Positions 25,158 through 38,119 of a stretch of 64,000 bases of DNA are shown one piece after another (within the stretch, counting starts at the first letter, position 1; the number at the start of each line of letters is the position of its first letter). The notes beneath the pieces are model-generated. The model did no database searches and had not been told where the DNA came from. It was given only the letters and a program-made list of their open reading frames with translations. Source of the stretch: Torymus aiolomorphi (lineage: Eukaryota > Arthropoda > Insecta > Hymenoptera > Torymidae); assembly GCA_036365515.1 (NCBI GenBank), contig CM070877.1, positions 118,207,321 through 118,271,320 of the forward strand, in the 5' to 3' direction. The translations under genes and the position numbers were made by a program.

Positions 25158-27036
25158 ATGTCTTAAAGTTACTCAACGAAGAGAATCAAATGTGCCGATT
25201 TTTTACATAAGCACAGAAAAATCTGTTTCAAATCTAATTCCGCACGTTTCAAACAACTTGAGGATCTGTCTCATTCATTGAAGCACCTCTATCCTGATTT
25301 ACCTTTAACACCCTCTACATATCTGTGTAAAGATTATTACAATGGTGTTTTAGAATTGGTGAGTAGCACTGACAATGAATTTACAACGGATAATGAAGTT
25401 ACCGACAACGTAGTCGATAAAGATGAAGATTTTTTATCAAATACTCCAGAACGCATCGAAGAATTTAATAATGAAATAAGTACATCTTTCTTAGGTTCTG
25501 TATCGCCTCTTAAGAGAAAAAATCTTATACGTGAAAAATCAATGGAAAATTACGTAAGAAAGAAGAACAAAAATATACTTTCAACATTGTCTAATGCCCT
25601 CGATGTGAAGTTGAACAATGTTTATGACGTTTCTATAAAAGTAAACGAATCAACTGCATGCCGTTGAACAGAATGGGTACAAAATGTTGGTTTAGCCTTG
25701 CAAAAGTATTCTACGGTATCAGAAAAAATAAAAATTCTGACTTTGCTACCCTCATTCTTAACGAAAAATGAAATTTCATCCTTATTTCCAGGCATAACAA
25801 TGTACATGATAGAAAGAGCGACAAGTCTTTCACAAGAAAAGGGAAATTTATTCGGAACCAGAAGCGTACACAGGCCATCCAATTGATGAAAGGATCGAAA
25901 AAATTGTTATGGAATATTATATAAATGACGATTTTAATTGTTGAAGAAAGTTAAACGTCTTCTTACTCGAAGTTTGAAAGCAACGTATGAAGCATTTAGA
26001 AATGATTACCCCGAATTCAGAATTGGTAGATCGAAGTTTTATAGTTCGCGACCAAAATATGTCTTACTTAGCCCCATCAAAGAAGTTTATCTGTATCTAT
26101 TAAGCAAATTATGATTTATTTCTTACGAGCTTAATTCATTTCAGAGGGAGTAACGTTACAGAGTTGGATGAAATTCGGTCAGAAATAATAAACGCAACAA
26201 TGTGTTCTGAGCCACCTGATTTATGTTATTTACAAGAATGTAAAATTTGTCCAGGCAGTAACGGAATTACGTTTCATGTTCTAAAACTGCAAGATATAAA
26301 AGGCACAGAAGAAATTACATGTACTTTGTGGGATAATAGTAACTTGATTAAAAAAACAGTGTCAATTTCTGCTTTTAAAGATGAAGTTTCGGTTTGGATC
26401 ATGAAGGTTAGTACTCACATGTATGTAAAAAATATACAACGCAAAGCTATAAAAGCAGAAAGAGAAAATGCTAAAAAAGACCCATATCATTTAGTTCTTC
26501 AAATAGACTTCGCTGAAAACTGGGCTGTGATTCATAATAAAGCTGTTCAAGGAAATCATTGGGTTAATGATCAAAATTCTATTTTCACAGCAGTATCTTA
26601 TCAAGGGGATTCGATACAAAGTTTCGCAGTCATAAGTGATCACCGAAAACATGATTCAGCATATGCTTTGCTAGCAGTAGAAAAAATTATAATCTACTTG
26701 AAAGACGATTGTTGTGATTCAATAAAAAAAATTATCAGACGGCGCCGCTAGCCACTTTAAAAATCGCTTTCAATTATATGAATTAAAACGAGCACCATTT
26801 GATATAAAGTGGCTGTTCTCTGCTACTGGGCACGGCAAAGGAGCTGTAGATGGTGTGGGTGGACTTATAAAGCATTATGCTACTTCGCATAATCTTCAAG
26901 AGCCCCATGAAAAATCCATTCAAAATGCTAATGATTTTGTAGAGCACGTTCAAAAATATACAGATGCAATTAAAATAATACATTTACAAGACGTTGACGT
27001 AGAAGAGTTTAGAAAAGTAAAAAATGTTGATTGACT
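25158..27036 (+). pseudogene. Decayed DDE-like transposase of unassigned family
   Basis: Protein-like segments follow one another in order. 25158-25664: an N-terminal basic region, ended by an in-frame TGA but continuing in the same frame to about 25850. Then, in shifted frames, a region with IGRSKF and RPK words (about 25940-26110) and 26164-26751 with a CKIC pair and IDFAEN (residues 114-119). After another shift come SDGAASHF and TGHGKGAVDGVGG, ending at 27036. The invariant Asp-containing blocks suggest an RNase H-fold transposase. I recall similar uncharacterised proteins in arthropods but cannot name the superfamily. At least three frame breaks plus the in-frame stop make it inactive. 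It lies between the arms of the composite element and is its likely mobilising gene. Confidence 0.65.
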
Positions 27037-27220
27037 TCCTACTCCTAAGTATCCTGGAATTCAAAAAACTCATTTATGGATTTAAGAAACGTGTAATGAT
27101 AAAGTACATTGTTTGACAGGAAAGACCGCTGATCAGCCCCTTACCGAAAAGTAAGAATATTGAAGCAGAAAAACAAAGGTAGTTATAAAAATAAAAAATC
27201 TAAAAGAAAAATATAAAAAA

Positions 27221-28356
27221 CCGCTGCCAATTCATTGGCACGTAGCTTCCTCAAACTTGATTTACTGATTCCTTTAATTAATTTTTACTTCCAATATTTA
27301 AAATTTCATACTTTATTTTGTACGATGTAAACGGCTTTTCTCTTTCAAATGCTACCCATCACATTCAGATACATAGAGCCATCCTCAATACATTTAAAAA
27401 AAATTGGGAAAATTTTATGGAAAATATTAACTTGAAATTTTTTTAAATATCTTTGAAATTTAAGGACCAATCATTTTGCCCGAATAACTCGACCGAAAAC
27501 TATCCAAAATCCACCTCTACGAGGAATTTTGAAGCGCTTAAGTCAATTTTTACTCCCGCAATAGTTGGACATACCAAACTCATTTTTTTCATTTTTCAAT
27601 GTTTACGTTTTTATTAATAACAAAAGAACCGTAATAGCTAGACAAATAATTTTTTTAGAAAATATAGGTCTTGAAATTCTCTTTCGAATGCCGCCCACCC
27701 GATTCAAATACATAAAGCCGTTCTCGAGAAATTACGATTTAAAAAAAAAGTGAAAAAAATTTTAACCTCAAATATCTCCGAAATTTATGGATCAATCCTT
27801 TTGCCCAAAGAACTCAATCGATTTTGATACAAAATGTACCACTAAAAAAAATTTCAAACTGATTAAGCTAATTTTACTCTAGTTATTGAACGACAAAAAA
27901 AAAACACTTCTTTTTATAAATTATTTTTTTTCTCCAAAAATAATGAATAAAAAACCTAAAAATTTAGTAAGTTATAGTACTCAGTATTCTTTATAACCAA
28001 AAAAATATTCATGTTAATATCTTTTTTTAATTTTGAAATATAACCTATTTACTAAAAATGACGTTTTCATGAATAACTTATGACGAAATATAGCTAACGG
28101 CTTTTTTTTTTTTTTTAAATTGTAGAAAATTTTATTCTGCATACAGAGAATTTATCGTATATAAATAATATTTGTTCTAAATATAAAAAAAATTGAAAAT
28201 AAAAATTTTGAAAATTTAAAAATGGCGATAAAAAACAAAAAAATCGATTTTGACAAAAATAAAATATTGACCCCAATTGTTGAAGCAAAATCTGAAAAAA
28301 TGATCACTCTCTCGTTAAAATCGGTTGAGTAGATCATGAGATATCAGAGTATACGG

Positions 28357-28396
<40 letters not shown>

Positions 28397-28516
28397 CCAT
28401 ACGGACATTTTCTAAAAATGGTGTATTTCGATTCCAAATTTTCTATACAACATTCCTAAGACATTATCTCACAAACTTTTTTTTTTACTATCACAAAGCT
28501 TCCTCTAGGAGGAAGC
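27221..28516 (-). mobile_element. Repeat C: microsatellite-bearing element, copy 3
   Basis: Starts CCGCTGCCAATTCATTGGCA and ends GCTTCCTCTAGGAGGAAGC, with (AC)n at 28363-28396. Same orientation as B and opposite to A. The interior matches the inverse of copy A, e.g. TTGGGGTCAATATT in A and AATATTGACCCCAA in C. It sits just inside the right arm of the composite transposon. Confidence 0.8.
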
Positions 28517-29249
28517 AAAATAAAATACATACATATGCGTATACCTGTATATTACGCACAAAGATAAACACCTTTATATTGACTGTTATATCATTGACTA
28601 TATACAAGCGTTGAGCGTGAAAAATTTGTTTGTGTTATCTCATTAGTGATCGCTATCCCAGGGCAGGGCAAATCCCCCGAATCTCACAAATACGTCTAGA
28701 TAGGTATTTACGTCCTCTATCACAATAAAAGAGAATTGAGAAAAAAAATAGGCTTTTTCGAGAAAAATGCATTTTTCTAAAAACTGCATTTTTCAGTGAA
28801 AAGTGCATAATTCGTGTATTTTTAATTTTTTTTTTTTAAATAACATAAAGAATGTGAAAGAGGTCTCAAACCTTAGTGAAATTATGTGTTACACGCTAAA
28901 ATGCTTAAAAACTGGTGAAGCAGTAGCTGTTTGAAAATTACATTTAGAAAATTTTTTTCTAAGTAAGGATTTTCTAGGAATTTTTCGGCATTGTTGAACG
29001 CATGAAATTTTGATGCAACAAAAAAATTAAAATATACGGATCAAATAATTTTTGGAGATGAACATGAATACTTTAATTCTAAAATAATCGGTGACATAGG
29101 CATACGTGGTCCACCTGATTTGAGATAGATTCAGCCTTATGATGAATGAATTCAAGCTTGGTTTTTAAAATATTAGTAAAAGCCACGCATAGATTGGTGA
29201 ACAGTAAGTTAAATTAGGTATTGCAAGAGTTTAATATACATGAACTATT

Positions 29250-30518
29250 GCAGATATATGTGCAATTCTCTGAAAATTTCTCCTAATTCGGTCATAAAAC
29301 GACGAACAAAAAAAATGAGGCACATCTCTGCAATAAGGTTTGTCTTATTCTATAGACTACACTATGCCCGAAAAAACTTTGGTACACAGGAAAACGGTCT
29401 TGTGACACAGTTTTAGCCGCACATTAATTTTTCTTATGGAAATTTAACATGGGAAAATGGACGAAAAGACTTACTGATGATTAACTGACGAAGAGACTCA
29501 CTGATGATTAACCAATAGCAAGCTCTTAAAAGTGCCAACGAATATTCCACAAAAAAAAACAATTGAAGTAGAAGAAAAGAGCTTTAATTTAAGGAGATTG
29601 GCTACCCAAATGAAAATGGTTACAGATCATCCCAAAAACTTAATATTGTTGTTCTTCGATTCATTTTCTATAAGTGTGCGAAATTTCAGATCGTTTGTCA
29701 ACTCGGTTATGGAATAATTCAACTTCGAAGTTCAACTCGTATACACGGGTTTTTATGGAAGTAAAACCATAACCTTAGTAAAAACACGAGACACTTAGGA
29801 TGCGATTCTTTAAAAAGGGTAATAACGAACCAAAAAACTATAGAAAATATACAGGAAAATGTGTTATACGAAATCTGAAAACGACGTATAACACCGATTC
29901 TGAGTACTGCGGCAAAACGTAAACAAACTATTGAGTTCGTCAACTGTGCGAGCGGAGCCATGCGCGCGGTGCAAGGGGACTCCTTCCCCCTGCCCCGCAC
30001 GAGCAGAGGGTAGCCAACCACCTTAAGCTAAAGATCGTTAAAATCGGTCGGTTCTGTGGGAAGTTACGTGCATTTAAAAAACGCAAAAAGATGATAAAAA
30101 TCTTAAGAATTACGTAAATTTGTTCAAAATCGCTTATTTTTGTCGATTTTGAAATGCACGTAACTTTGCACAGAACCGACCGATTTTGGCGATCTTTAGC
30201 TTAAATTAAAGCTTTTTTTCTTCTACTTTAATCGCTTTTTTGTGAAATATTTGTTGGCACCTTTAAGAGCTTGCCATTGGTTAATCATTACTGACTACTT
30301 TTCGTCCATTTCTCCCATGTTAAATTTCCATAAGAAAAATTGATGTACGGTTAGAACTTTGTTACAAGACCGCTTTCCTGTGTTCCAAAGGTTTTTCATG
30401 TATTGTGTTGTCTATAGAACAAGAAAAACCTTATTGCAGAGGTGTGCCACAAATTTTTTTTTTTCGTCGTTTTTATGACCGCATTAAGGGAAATTTCCAG
30501 GAGAATTGCACATATTGC
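29250..30518. mobile_element. Foldback element, about 1.27 kb
   Basis: Ends mirror each other: TGTGCAATTCTC with GGTCATAAAACGACG on the left, and CGTCGTTTTTATGACCG with GAGAATTGCACA on the right. Arms are about 300 bases and include CCATTGGTTAATCAT-type sequence on both sides. The centre holds a GC-rich patch (29930-30010) and an independent hairpin at 30023-30204. No coding region recognised. Confidence 0.75.
30023..30204. mobile_element. 182-bp hairpin MITE with TTAA ends
   Basis: Starts TTAAGCTAAAGATCGTTAAA and ends GCGATCTTTAGCTTAA. The arms also share GGTCGGTTCTGTG and its inverse. The TTAA at both edges suggests a target duplication like that of the 9.4-kb element. Nested in the larger foldback element. 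Confidence 0.7.
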
Positions 30519-30890
30519 GAAAATATACATTGGTTATACGCTTTACTAATCCTAGGGTTTTGAGTGACTTAGAAATAATGAGATTAATATGGAGAATAAA
30601 AGATGGAAAAAAAAAATTACTCCAAGATCCTTAAGCGTATCAGCACGTTGTAGGTTCGCATCATTTATATAGTATAGTTATATAAAATGGGTGCCTTACT
30701 TTTATGGTTTTCGAAAGAATAATGAATTGTAGAAGATTCAGCTTATAAATTGAAAAAAAAGGACGGTCAGTTCATCGGTCGCGATGAAACACTCTTTTTC
30801 ATATAGTCGATAATACAATATATTGAAACTACAATCACGTACATCATCACTTTATAATTTTTTATAACTTTTTAATAAAAATTATTTATA
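30519..30890. other. AT-rich DNA without recognisable gene
   Basis: Nothing recognisable. Confidence 0.4.
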
Positions 30891-31479
30891 CACTGGTGGA
30901 AATCCAAAACATTTTATAACTAATAGCTGACTATTTATTTTAGAAACTTGCTAGAAAATGGGAATTTATCTTGTCCAGTTTCTAGCTCCTGGTAAAACGC
31001 TTATTCCCCTATTGTATTGCCATTTAATAGATTGATAAATAGAATGAGCTTTTCGAAGACAAGTCCAAGCTTGTTCTTGAGTATTAAAACTGATCAGTTT
31101 CTTTACTCTGGAAATAGCTAGTAGAAAGCTTGCTGTTATGACAAAGAGTGAGAGAGACAGAATCAGATGAACAAATAAAAGTTTTGCTGAATTATTCATA
31201 GAAGCAGTACAAGAAATGTTTTTTTAGTTAATATTATTTATTTATATTTTGGTAAGCCATCCAATGCATTAAAGAATATTAAAGAGTATTAAAGAATACT
31301 CTTTCATATATGATAGAATTAGTAAGAAAATCAAATACGATTATTTTGTTGTGACGTCAATCTAAGAAATAGGCAAATAATGGTCGAAAAATCGTTTCAT
31401 CATAGCTATTATTTAGCCAGTTTCACTAGCTATTTTCTAACTTCTTAGCCATTTCATATAGATGAATTTCTGCCAAGGT
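30891..31479. mobile_element. MITE, CCCTGGTRGAAA family, about 0.59 kb
   Basis: Starts CACTGGTGGAAATCC and ends GAATTTCTGCCAAGG. It shares internal GAGTGAGAGAGACAGAATC with the 11.9-kb copy. It abuts the next copy with only two bases between them. Confidence 0.7.
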
Positions 31480-31481
31480 AG

Positions 31482-32038
31482 CCCTGGTAGAAATTAGTCC
31501 ATTAAAAATGGGAAGGAAAACAGAAACTGGCCATTAGAAATGGCTAGTTATTAGACAGACATGTAACGCTTTTTTTCATCAACTTATCCCATTTTATGGA
31601 ATGGCCCTAACCTGAAAATCTTTACATTAAAATTTCATAACAATTCAATCATATATTTTAAAACTTATACCCTTAAGAGATAGTTTACCGGGATATAAAC
31701 AAAATTTAGTAGTCTTTCTACTATTTACAGCTTTATTCTATAAGATATAAACCAAAATCGTTATTTTGACACGTGACTCTATCTCTCTTGCTCATCGCCA
31801 TAACAAATCGCTTGTTACTAGATTTATAATGGCTTCATCGACTACCTATTTTAACTAGCATTAAAATGCCAAATTAATAGATAGTACAAAATTGTGACCA
31901 TCTTTGCGGCCAATAAATGTGAAAAATAGGTTAAAAAAATCGTTACACTTATGGAAGAAAACTGGAGTCCATTTTTTTGCCATTTTGGATCAAACTAGCC
32001 ATTTACTGCTCAAAAAATGATTTCAATTTCCACCAGGG
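31482..32038. mobile_element. MITE, CCCTGGTRGAAA family, about 0.56 kb
   Basis: Starts CCCTGGTAGAAATTAG and ends AATTTCCACCAGGG. Placed directly behind the preceding copy, so two related elements lie head to tail. Confidence 0.75.
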
Positions 32039-34700
32039 AGTATGTCTGTACATTTATTATACCAACGTGTGCAAACAAATCAATTTATAACGATGATTAT
32101 TGACTATCATTATAATTAATAAAAAACATGATTGATTTCAATATTTTTTGTCTCTTTCTGCAGAAAAAAATAATTGATAATATGTTATATACAATTTAAA
32201 AGGTATTTGTGTCGTCTACGAATTGCTAACCTTTTACGAATTAAATCTCCAGAAAAAAAAATAATAAAAAAAAACGTTTTTCGTTCTGCCAAGATAATTG
32301 GAGTAAAGTGTACTTGATCTAGATTTGAAATTTCATGTAAAGTATGCATATCTATTGAATGAGTTAATTAAAATTCGACAATTGGTTCTTAAGTGATTTG
32401 AAGTAAAAGGTCTTTGCCAAATAATTGACACATGACGAGGGGATCACAGGATCTATTAGACCTATTTTGACCAAATTAGGTTAATTATTTTTGTTTTTGA
32501 TTACATAGTTGGCTCAAATTTTGCTCTAATGTCAAATTTGTTTTCAATTACTTTATAACGATTTTTAGCGATTTTAGACATTTTATTTTTTTATTTTTTT
32601 AATACTTTGAAGTCAATATTGCTTATGTATTGCACAGACGTTCGTGCACTAGAAATAGGATAACATTTTATACACTGTACAAAAAATAGTGTATATAACT
32701 ATAGGCAATCTTCAGTTATTCTTGAAAACGTTATATTTCGATTGACCTGCTTCTAAAATCAGTCTAGGTATATCTGTGGAGTTTTGAAGTTTCCAGTAAC
32801 ATTCTTCCTGACGAAATATACAAAAATTAAAAATTACTCAAAGTATGCCTGTGATGAAAAACCGTTGCGTTCATCTGTATACAATACAATTGCTTATGAT
32901 TATGGAGTAATATACATATCCTTTCTCAGCCCACAAATGTATCTGATACATAGGAGTTCTGCAATCTCCTCGGCAATCTCTATAGCTTCGTTTTTTGGTT
33001 GTTCATGGCGTCCAGTAAAATAGTAGAACAGTAATCTAACTTAAAAAAGACCAGTACTACGACGAGGGGCTGTCGGAGTATTTTAATAGTGCACGGCCGT
33101 ATGATGTGCAAGCACACGCTCTGGATCAGACTACGAAGATACCTCTAATAATATTGAAAGAAAAAAAAGATAAGAATACCGGTTAGGGCAAAGTTACATT
33201 AATCATATACATTATCCAGTACATTGAACCGGAGATTACGATAGCCACTACCGGACTACTCCGGTCTGTCTATATACGTACACATAACCTCGTAAAATAT
33301 TAATAATGTGGAATTTTTTCAAAATTTTTTTGAGGTGAATTTTTTTTACCGTGTTACCTGTAAAACTAAAAACGATAAAAATTAATAAAAAAATCAGTTT
33401 ACTGCAATATAAAATTTCCTCAAAAATTTCACATTATTCTATAGTAAACCACAAATATTTTTCCTTATTGGAGTCTTTTTCGATCTTTTTAAATTTACAA
33501 TTAAATCGCAACTGTAAACAACGCAATTTTTTTCATAAAAAACAGCATAACTTTCTTAATTTTTCATCTAGAATATAATTAAAAAAAGAATGAAAAGCTC
33601 GTAATCAGATCATTAAAATACTTTTGATAAAATTATCGTACGATAATTTTTTATTGAACTGTATGCGTTTAAAGTTAGACAGAAAATTTACAATTTTTTT
33701 ATATTTTCAAATTGCCGATTTAAGCGTAGAAGCAAATGCATTAAAATAAAATTTTAAATCATCTGTCTACGATTTTCACTTTTGTGAGATATAAAGTCGG
33801 AAAATTTTATTTTAATATTTCTCGACGAAGAAAAATCACATTCATATAATTATGAATTCTGTAAGGCATGGCTAGTACTATACAACACCACTGGTCAAAT
33901 AATTAAAAAAAATTTGTTGACCTTGCTATGAATACATCTCAACATTTTTTAATTTAGAGATCTTTAAAAATCCTTGTCTGATAAAACGAAATTGAAGTCA
34001 TATCTGGGTTTACTAGCTCAGAATATATAACAATACTAAGGTCTGACCCGCTGGACCTGCCTCTTTTCTTTTGTTATGTCCGTGTGTTATTGGATCAATA
34101 CGCCATATACACCATCGAAAAGACAGAGAAAAACTTTTGAAATATACGCTGGATGGGTTTTTAAGGCTGATTTTATATTTGTATAAAACTTTTCGTTTTA
34201 CTTGATTTTAATATTAGGGTGGCAAAAGTTATTGAGCGGCAGTATTATATGTTCGATGAAAAAAGGACTTTTCGAGAAAACAATGTAGAAACATGTTTTT
34301 TTGAGTTAAAATACATTATTTAAAAATGTCATGTATATATAATTAAAACTTACTAACAATATTATTATTATGCATTGCAAAATAATAACTATAGCTATAG
34401 ATAGCATTATCTAAATTCATTCTAAATTTTCTTTCTTCGATAAACTACAACCGTGCGTGAATCACCCGTTTCACGAATTCGTATCAAAATCTACTATTGT
34501 TATTATCACAAATCTTCCTCTTGGAAGAAGCGATAATTTGTATAACTATACTTATATTAAATTTAAGTGATCATTTCTTGATTATTGTCGAAATTATGAA
34601 ACAGGAAATAATTCTCCCACGTATGCATCATAATGCTAATGCCGACCATAGATAAAATTTGGAGGAAGGCTAGAATAATAAATTTTTGTATGCTTTTGTG
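32039..34700. other. AT-rich DNA without recognisable gene
   Basis: AT-rich with short domain-free frames. One short piece, ATCACAAATCTTCCTCTTGG at about 34507, resembles the hairpin end of repeats A-C and may be a solo end. Confidence 0.45.
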
Positions 34701-35705
34701 TCAGAGCCACGTTTCTCTCTCACCCACTTCCCACCACGACGAGAAAATGTCCTTTGTGCACACTTTATTGCTACTGTCGTAATTCACTGTTAAACTTTTT
34801 TAATTCCATACTCTAATATGCGCAAAAAAAGGCGAAAAAGGATACGCATGCACGCGAGGGAGAGTACACAGTTGAGAGCGAGTGCGAGCGCGAGACATAG
34901 AGAGAGAGAGGGGGATGGGGGGTGGGGGGAGAGAACACAGAGTGGCAACGCGGGAAAAGGGTTGAACCGGCGAATCCGGTCAAACGGTTGCACGCGAGGC
35001 TCGAAAAAAACGGGACAATGGGCAGGGGTTAAAGTTGTTACAATTGCGAAACGGCACGCATACGCGCGGGTCTGCTTCCATGGCCCAGCTACAACGAGCG
35101 CGTACATGCCTGATTTATATTTGCAGTCACCCCGCGGGGCGCGTCATTGTCTTCGGGCCTTTTAACGAGGAGCGCGCGAGCGCGCAAGCCAGCGAAGACC
35201 CTCGGCGCGAATCACTCGCGGACCACCTCGTTGGCGCGAAAATTTCATTGAGAAAAAGTTCACGCGAGTGCCACTCCCTTGACTTCGTGCAAAAAAAAAC
35301 TCTCGGGCGCTGGGCGACCGGCGCGCAAAAAAACGCGCAAAAAAGCCATTGGGCGCGCAATGCATGGCGCAATTCGCATGCGACTCTCAACGGTGCCTAT
35401 TAACAATTAGATTTTTTTATCCTTTGGAAAGGTATGCGCGCGCACAAGGAGAAGTTAGTGCCGCCGCCGCCGTGGTGGGCCCGCTTTAATTAAGGGAGGG
35501 ACATTTGGCTATATTGGAAGTGCCATCGCACGGAAACTGCCCCTCGGTGACACATAGAAGCGACAGCTTCTGTGCCTGCGTACCTACGTATAATGCACCC
35601 GAGGGAGGCATACATCACACCGTGAAATTTGATGGCAGCGGCGAACGAGAGGCTACACGTCGCACTAAATAGCGCTGGCTTCCCTCCGCTTCTTACATCA
35701 ATAAT
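34701..35705. other. GC/CpG-rich island
   Basis: GC-rich block with GA tracts (34860-34930), a (GCC)n stretch near 35460 and non-repetitive CpG-rich sequence at 35100-35400. The overlapping frames on both strands show no domain. Candidate regulatory island. Confidence 0.45.
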
Positions 35706-35901
35706 TGCAATAGAAGCGTCATTATAGGAGAGAACTTTTATTATTCTGAGTATTTACCATCTCTGATCAGAAAGATCTATTAGAATGGCATTTTCAATGG
35801 CATTTTTTAATTATAAGCGCATTGTCTTCTCTCTAAAGTTGAATTAGTGAAAAAACCACTAATTATTAGTTAAAATAACTCCACCGTAGAATTAATGAAT
35901 A

Positions 35902-36904
35902 CACTGAGAGAAATGTTGTAGTAAAATTTATTATAAACATAAGAAAAATTACTATATTTTGTAGGAACGGAGGGACAAATCGAAATTATAACAATTTTTG
36001 CTATGCAACATAGTCATTTTTATGAATGACCTTAAATTTCAAAAAATTAAATTTTTTCTCGTTCTTCCTGTTTTCAGAACTATTTTCAGACTCTAATCAT
36101 ACAATATTTAATGTGAAAATAAATTAAAATGAGAAATAAAAATATTTTTTTTACGAGCGTTGGGATCGAACCTGCAACCTTCACCGCGGCAATCGGACGC
36201 GCTAACCACTTACCCAAATAGGATTCTTGAGTGTAAAATTTTGGAACTTGTACATGTCAAACCATCGATTTCAAGAAAATTTCAGATAATATTAAATAAT
36301 GACAACAAATAACTTTGATAACACAAAGAAACTTATCATTAATGTGCATAATATAAAAATAAAATAATTGAAGTAAGGTTTTGAATGTTTTGTAAACTTA
36401 AAAGCAAGGCAAAGTGAAATTCCCGTAGAAACATAACCTCAATCAGACACGTGGGCGCCTTGATCTGCGCAGAAAGTACTAATGTTGTAGCAATTTTTAC
36501 TATGTTGGATAGCAAACTTTCTTATGGCCTGTAGCAATTTTTGAATGTGGCACTTTTTACTATGTTTATAGTAATTTTTAATACGCTACAGAATAAAATT
36601 TATACGCTACAAAATAAAATTTAAACACTACAAAATAAAATTTATATTCTATTCTAATAAAAATTAAAAGCATATATTTTAAATTTTATTATATCACAGT
36701 TTTTGCTATGTGTATAGCAATTTTTCTTTTATTTCATAATACTTTCTAATCAACAACTGTCATAAAAATTACAAGAAATTTTGTAATTATTCATACAATT
36801 ATAATAAAAATGCAGCATAAAGTGTATTTGTCTCACCCTTCCTATACTTTATAGTAATTTTTATTACAGTTATAATAAAATTTACTACAACATTTTTCTC
36901 AGTG
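35902..36904. mobile_element. Inner MITE, CACTGAGA ends, TA target duplication, about 1.0 kb
   Basis: Starts CACTGAGAGAAATGTTGTAG and ends CTACAACATTTTTCTCAGTG, flanked by TA on both sides. Interior includes ACTACAAAATAAAATTTA-like repeats and a tRNA-like segment on the minus strand at 36153-36218. Ends resemble the 63.06-kb element. Confidence 0.8.
36153..36218 (-). other. tRNA-like sequence (degenerate)
   Basis: Read on the minus strand, GTAAGTGGTTAGCGCG resembles a pol III A box and GGTTCGATCCC an exact B box, about 35 bases apart. The acceptor stem does not pair, so this is a tRNA-derived relic rather than a functional tRNA. Confidence 0.5.
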
Positions 36905-36969
36905 TATTTACTAATTTTACGGTGGTGCAATTTAACTAAAAATTAGTGGTTTTTTCACTAATTCAACTT

Positions 36970-37680
36970 CGGCAAGCATTTATTAATTATTTGTTAATGA
37001 CTACGACATAATAAGATACACATATAATTTAGAATAGCCTTGGTAGAAATGTTAACCAATCGTTGGCGAACTGTTTGTCAATTTTTAAATTAAAAACGTC
37101 ACACCATGATTACATGTTGCTATTGCCGACGAAGAATAACTATTTATAAATGTGAAAATATTATATTATAGATGCTTTAAAATATAATCAAAGTTTTAAT
37201 CAAACTTTGATATTAATCTTATATAAAGTTCCTTATGTAAAGTTCTTATGTAAAGTTCCACTTTAAATAAGTATATGTCGTAGTTATTATAATTATAATG
37301 ATTTTTGCATGTGTCTTATGGCACAAACCCCTTTTACAATATAATACTTTAATTAGACTGAATGCAAACATCCAAAGTTCAATACACATGAGACTTGTTA
37401 AAGTACTCTTAAACATGTACAATACATTGGAGTCAACCATCTCAATTTAAATAAGTGAAATTTTTACTTATCTTACAAGTGCACACTGCTTTGGATTTCA
37501 AATAAGTTAAATTGTCAACATAAGTATTTCTCTTGTTAGCAAAAGTGCGACAGTAAATCAGAAATAATGCTATCAGTTCTTATAAATAGTACTGCAATAA
37601 TTGCAGCAGTGTTAAGTTATAAGTTGCAAAATTATGGAAATATTACTATAAACATGTATGTGTAAACAGCCCTGTTGCGA
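36970..37680. other. AT-rich DNA, possible MITE end
   Basis: GGTAGAAATGTTAACCA at about 37051 matches the 5' tip of the 254-bp MITE family, without a clear partner end. Otherwise nothing recognisable. Confidence 0.35.
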
Positions 37681-37692
37681 GTCAGCTATTGC

Positions 37693-37785
37693 AACTTTTA
37701 ATGGTAAAAAGTGCCGGAGTCGGGTTTGAATCAGGGCCGCAGACTCGCGAGTCACACTACCACCTAGTCACAGTCGCCACCGCTT
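37693..37785 (-). other. tRNA-like/SINE-like segment
   Basis: On the minus strand GACTAGGTGGTAGTGTG (A-box-like) is followed by TGATTCAAACCCGACT (B-box-like). A mutated T-arm consensus and no clean acceptor stem argue for a tRNA-derived repeat rather than a gene. Low confidence. Confidence 0.35.
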
Positions 37786-38119
37786 GGCTTTTCTACTTAT
37801 CGTCGTTATATTGTAATTGTAAGTACTCCTTGCCTTTTCTTATTCTGCATATTCATACGGATATCCATCCGTAACACCTAAATCATATTAAATTCTGAAA
37901 TTAGAAAAAAAAGGTAAAACTCAAAATTTGTTTCTTCACTTTGTTTTTTTCGCACTTTATGAAATTCTCATACAAATATACTTATACTACGTTACCCAGA
38001 AAAAATAATATATTACTTTTGTATATACATCGTCGAACAATTTCTCCTACATGAATAAATGCATCAATGAAAATTTAATTTATATTTTTACTTGTTCTGA
38101 TATAAATCACTTAGATTTT

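Larger units (their letters stand above)
20258..29138 (+). mobile_element. Composite DNA transposon with long inverted ends (about 8.9 kb)
   Basis: The outer ends mirror each other: ATCTCAAATCAGGTGGACC at about 20270 and its inverse at about 29110. Matching continues inward through ATTTCATGCGTTCA, the segment 22351-22690 against 28613-28940, and 24290-24340 against 28525-28580. Removing later insertions (repeat B, repeat C and the element at 22690-24290) leaves arms of roughly 0.5-0.6 kb around a decayed transposase at 25.15-27.04 kb. Superfamily not recognised. The target duplication could not be defined. Confidence 0.7.
35836..36969. mobile_element. Palindromic MITE split at its centre by a second MITE
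   Basis: The outer arms mirror each other: AAGTTGAATTAGTGAAAAAA at 35836 and its inverse ending at 36969. Without the insert the outer element is only about 130 bp and almost a perfect hairpin. The inner element occupies 35902-36904. Confidence 0.8.

Noticed and set aside
36153..36218. Functional tRNA gene
   Set aside because: The B box is good but the acceptor stem does not pair.
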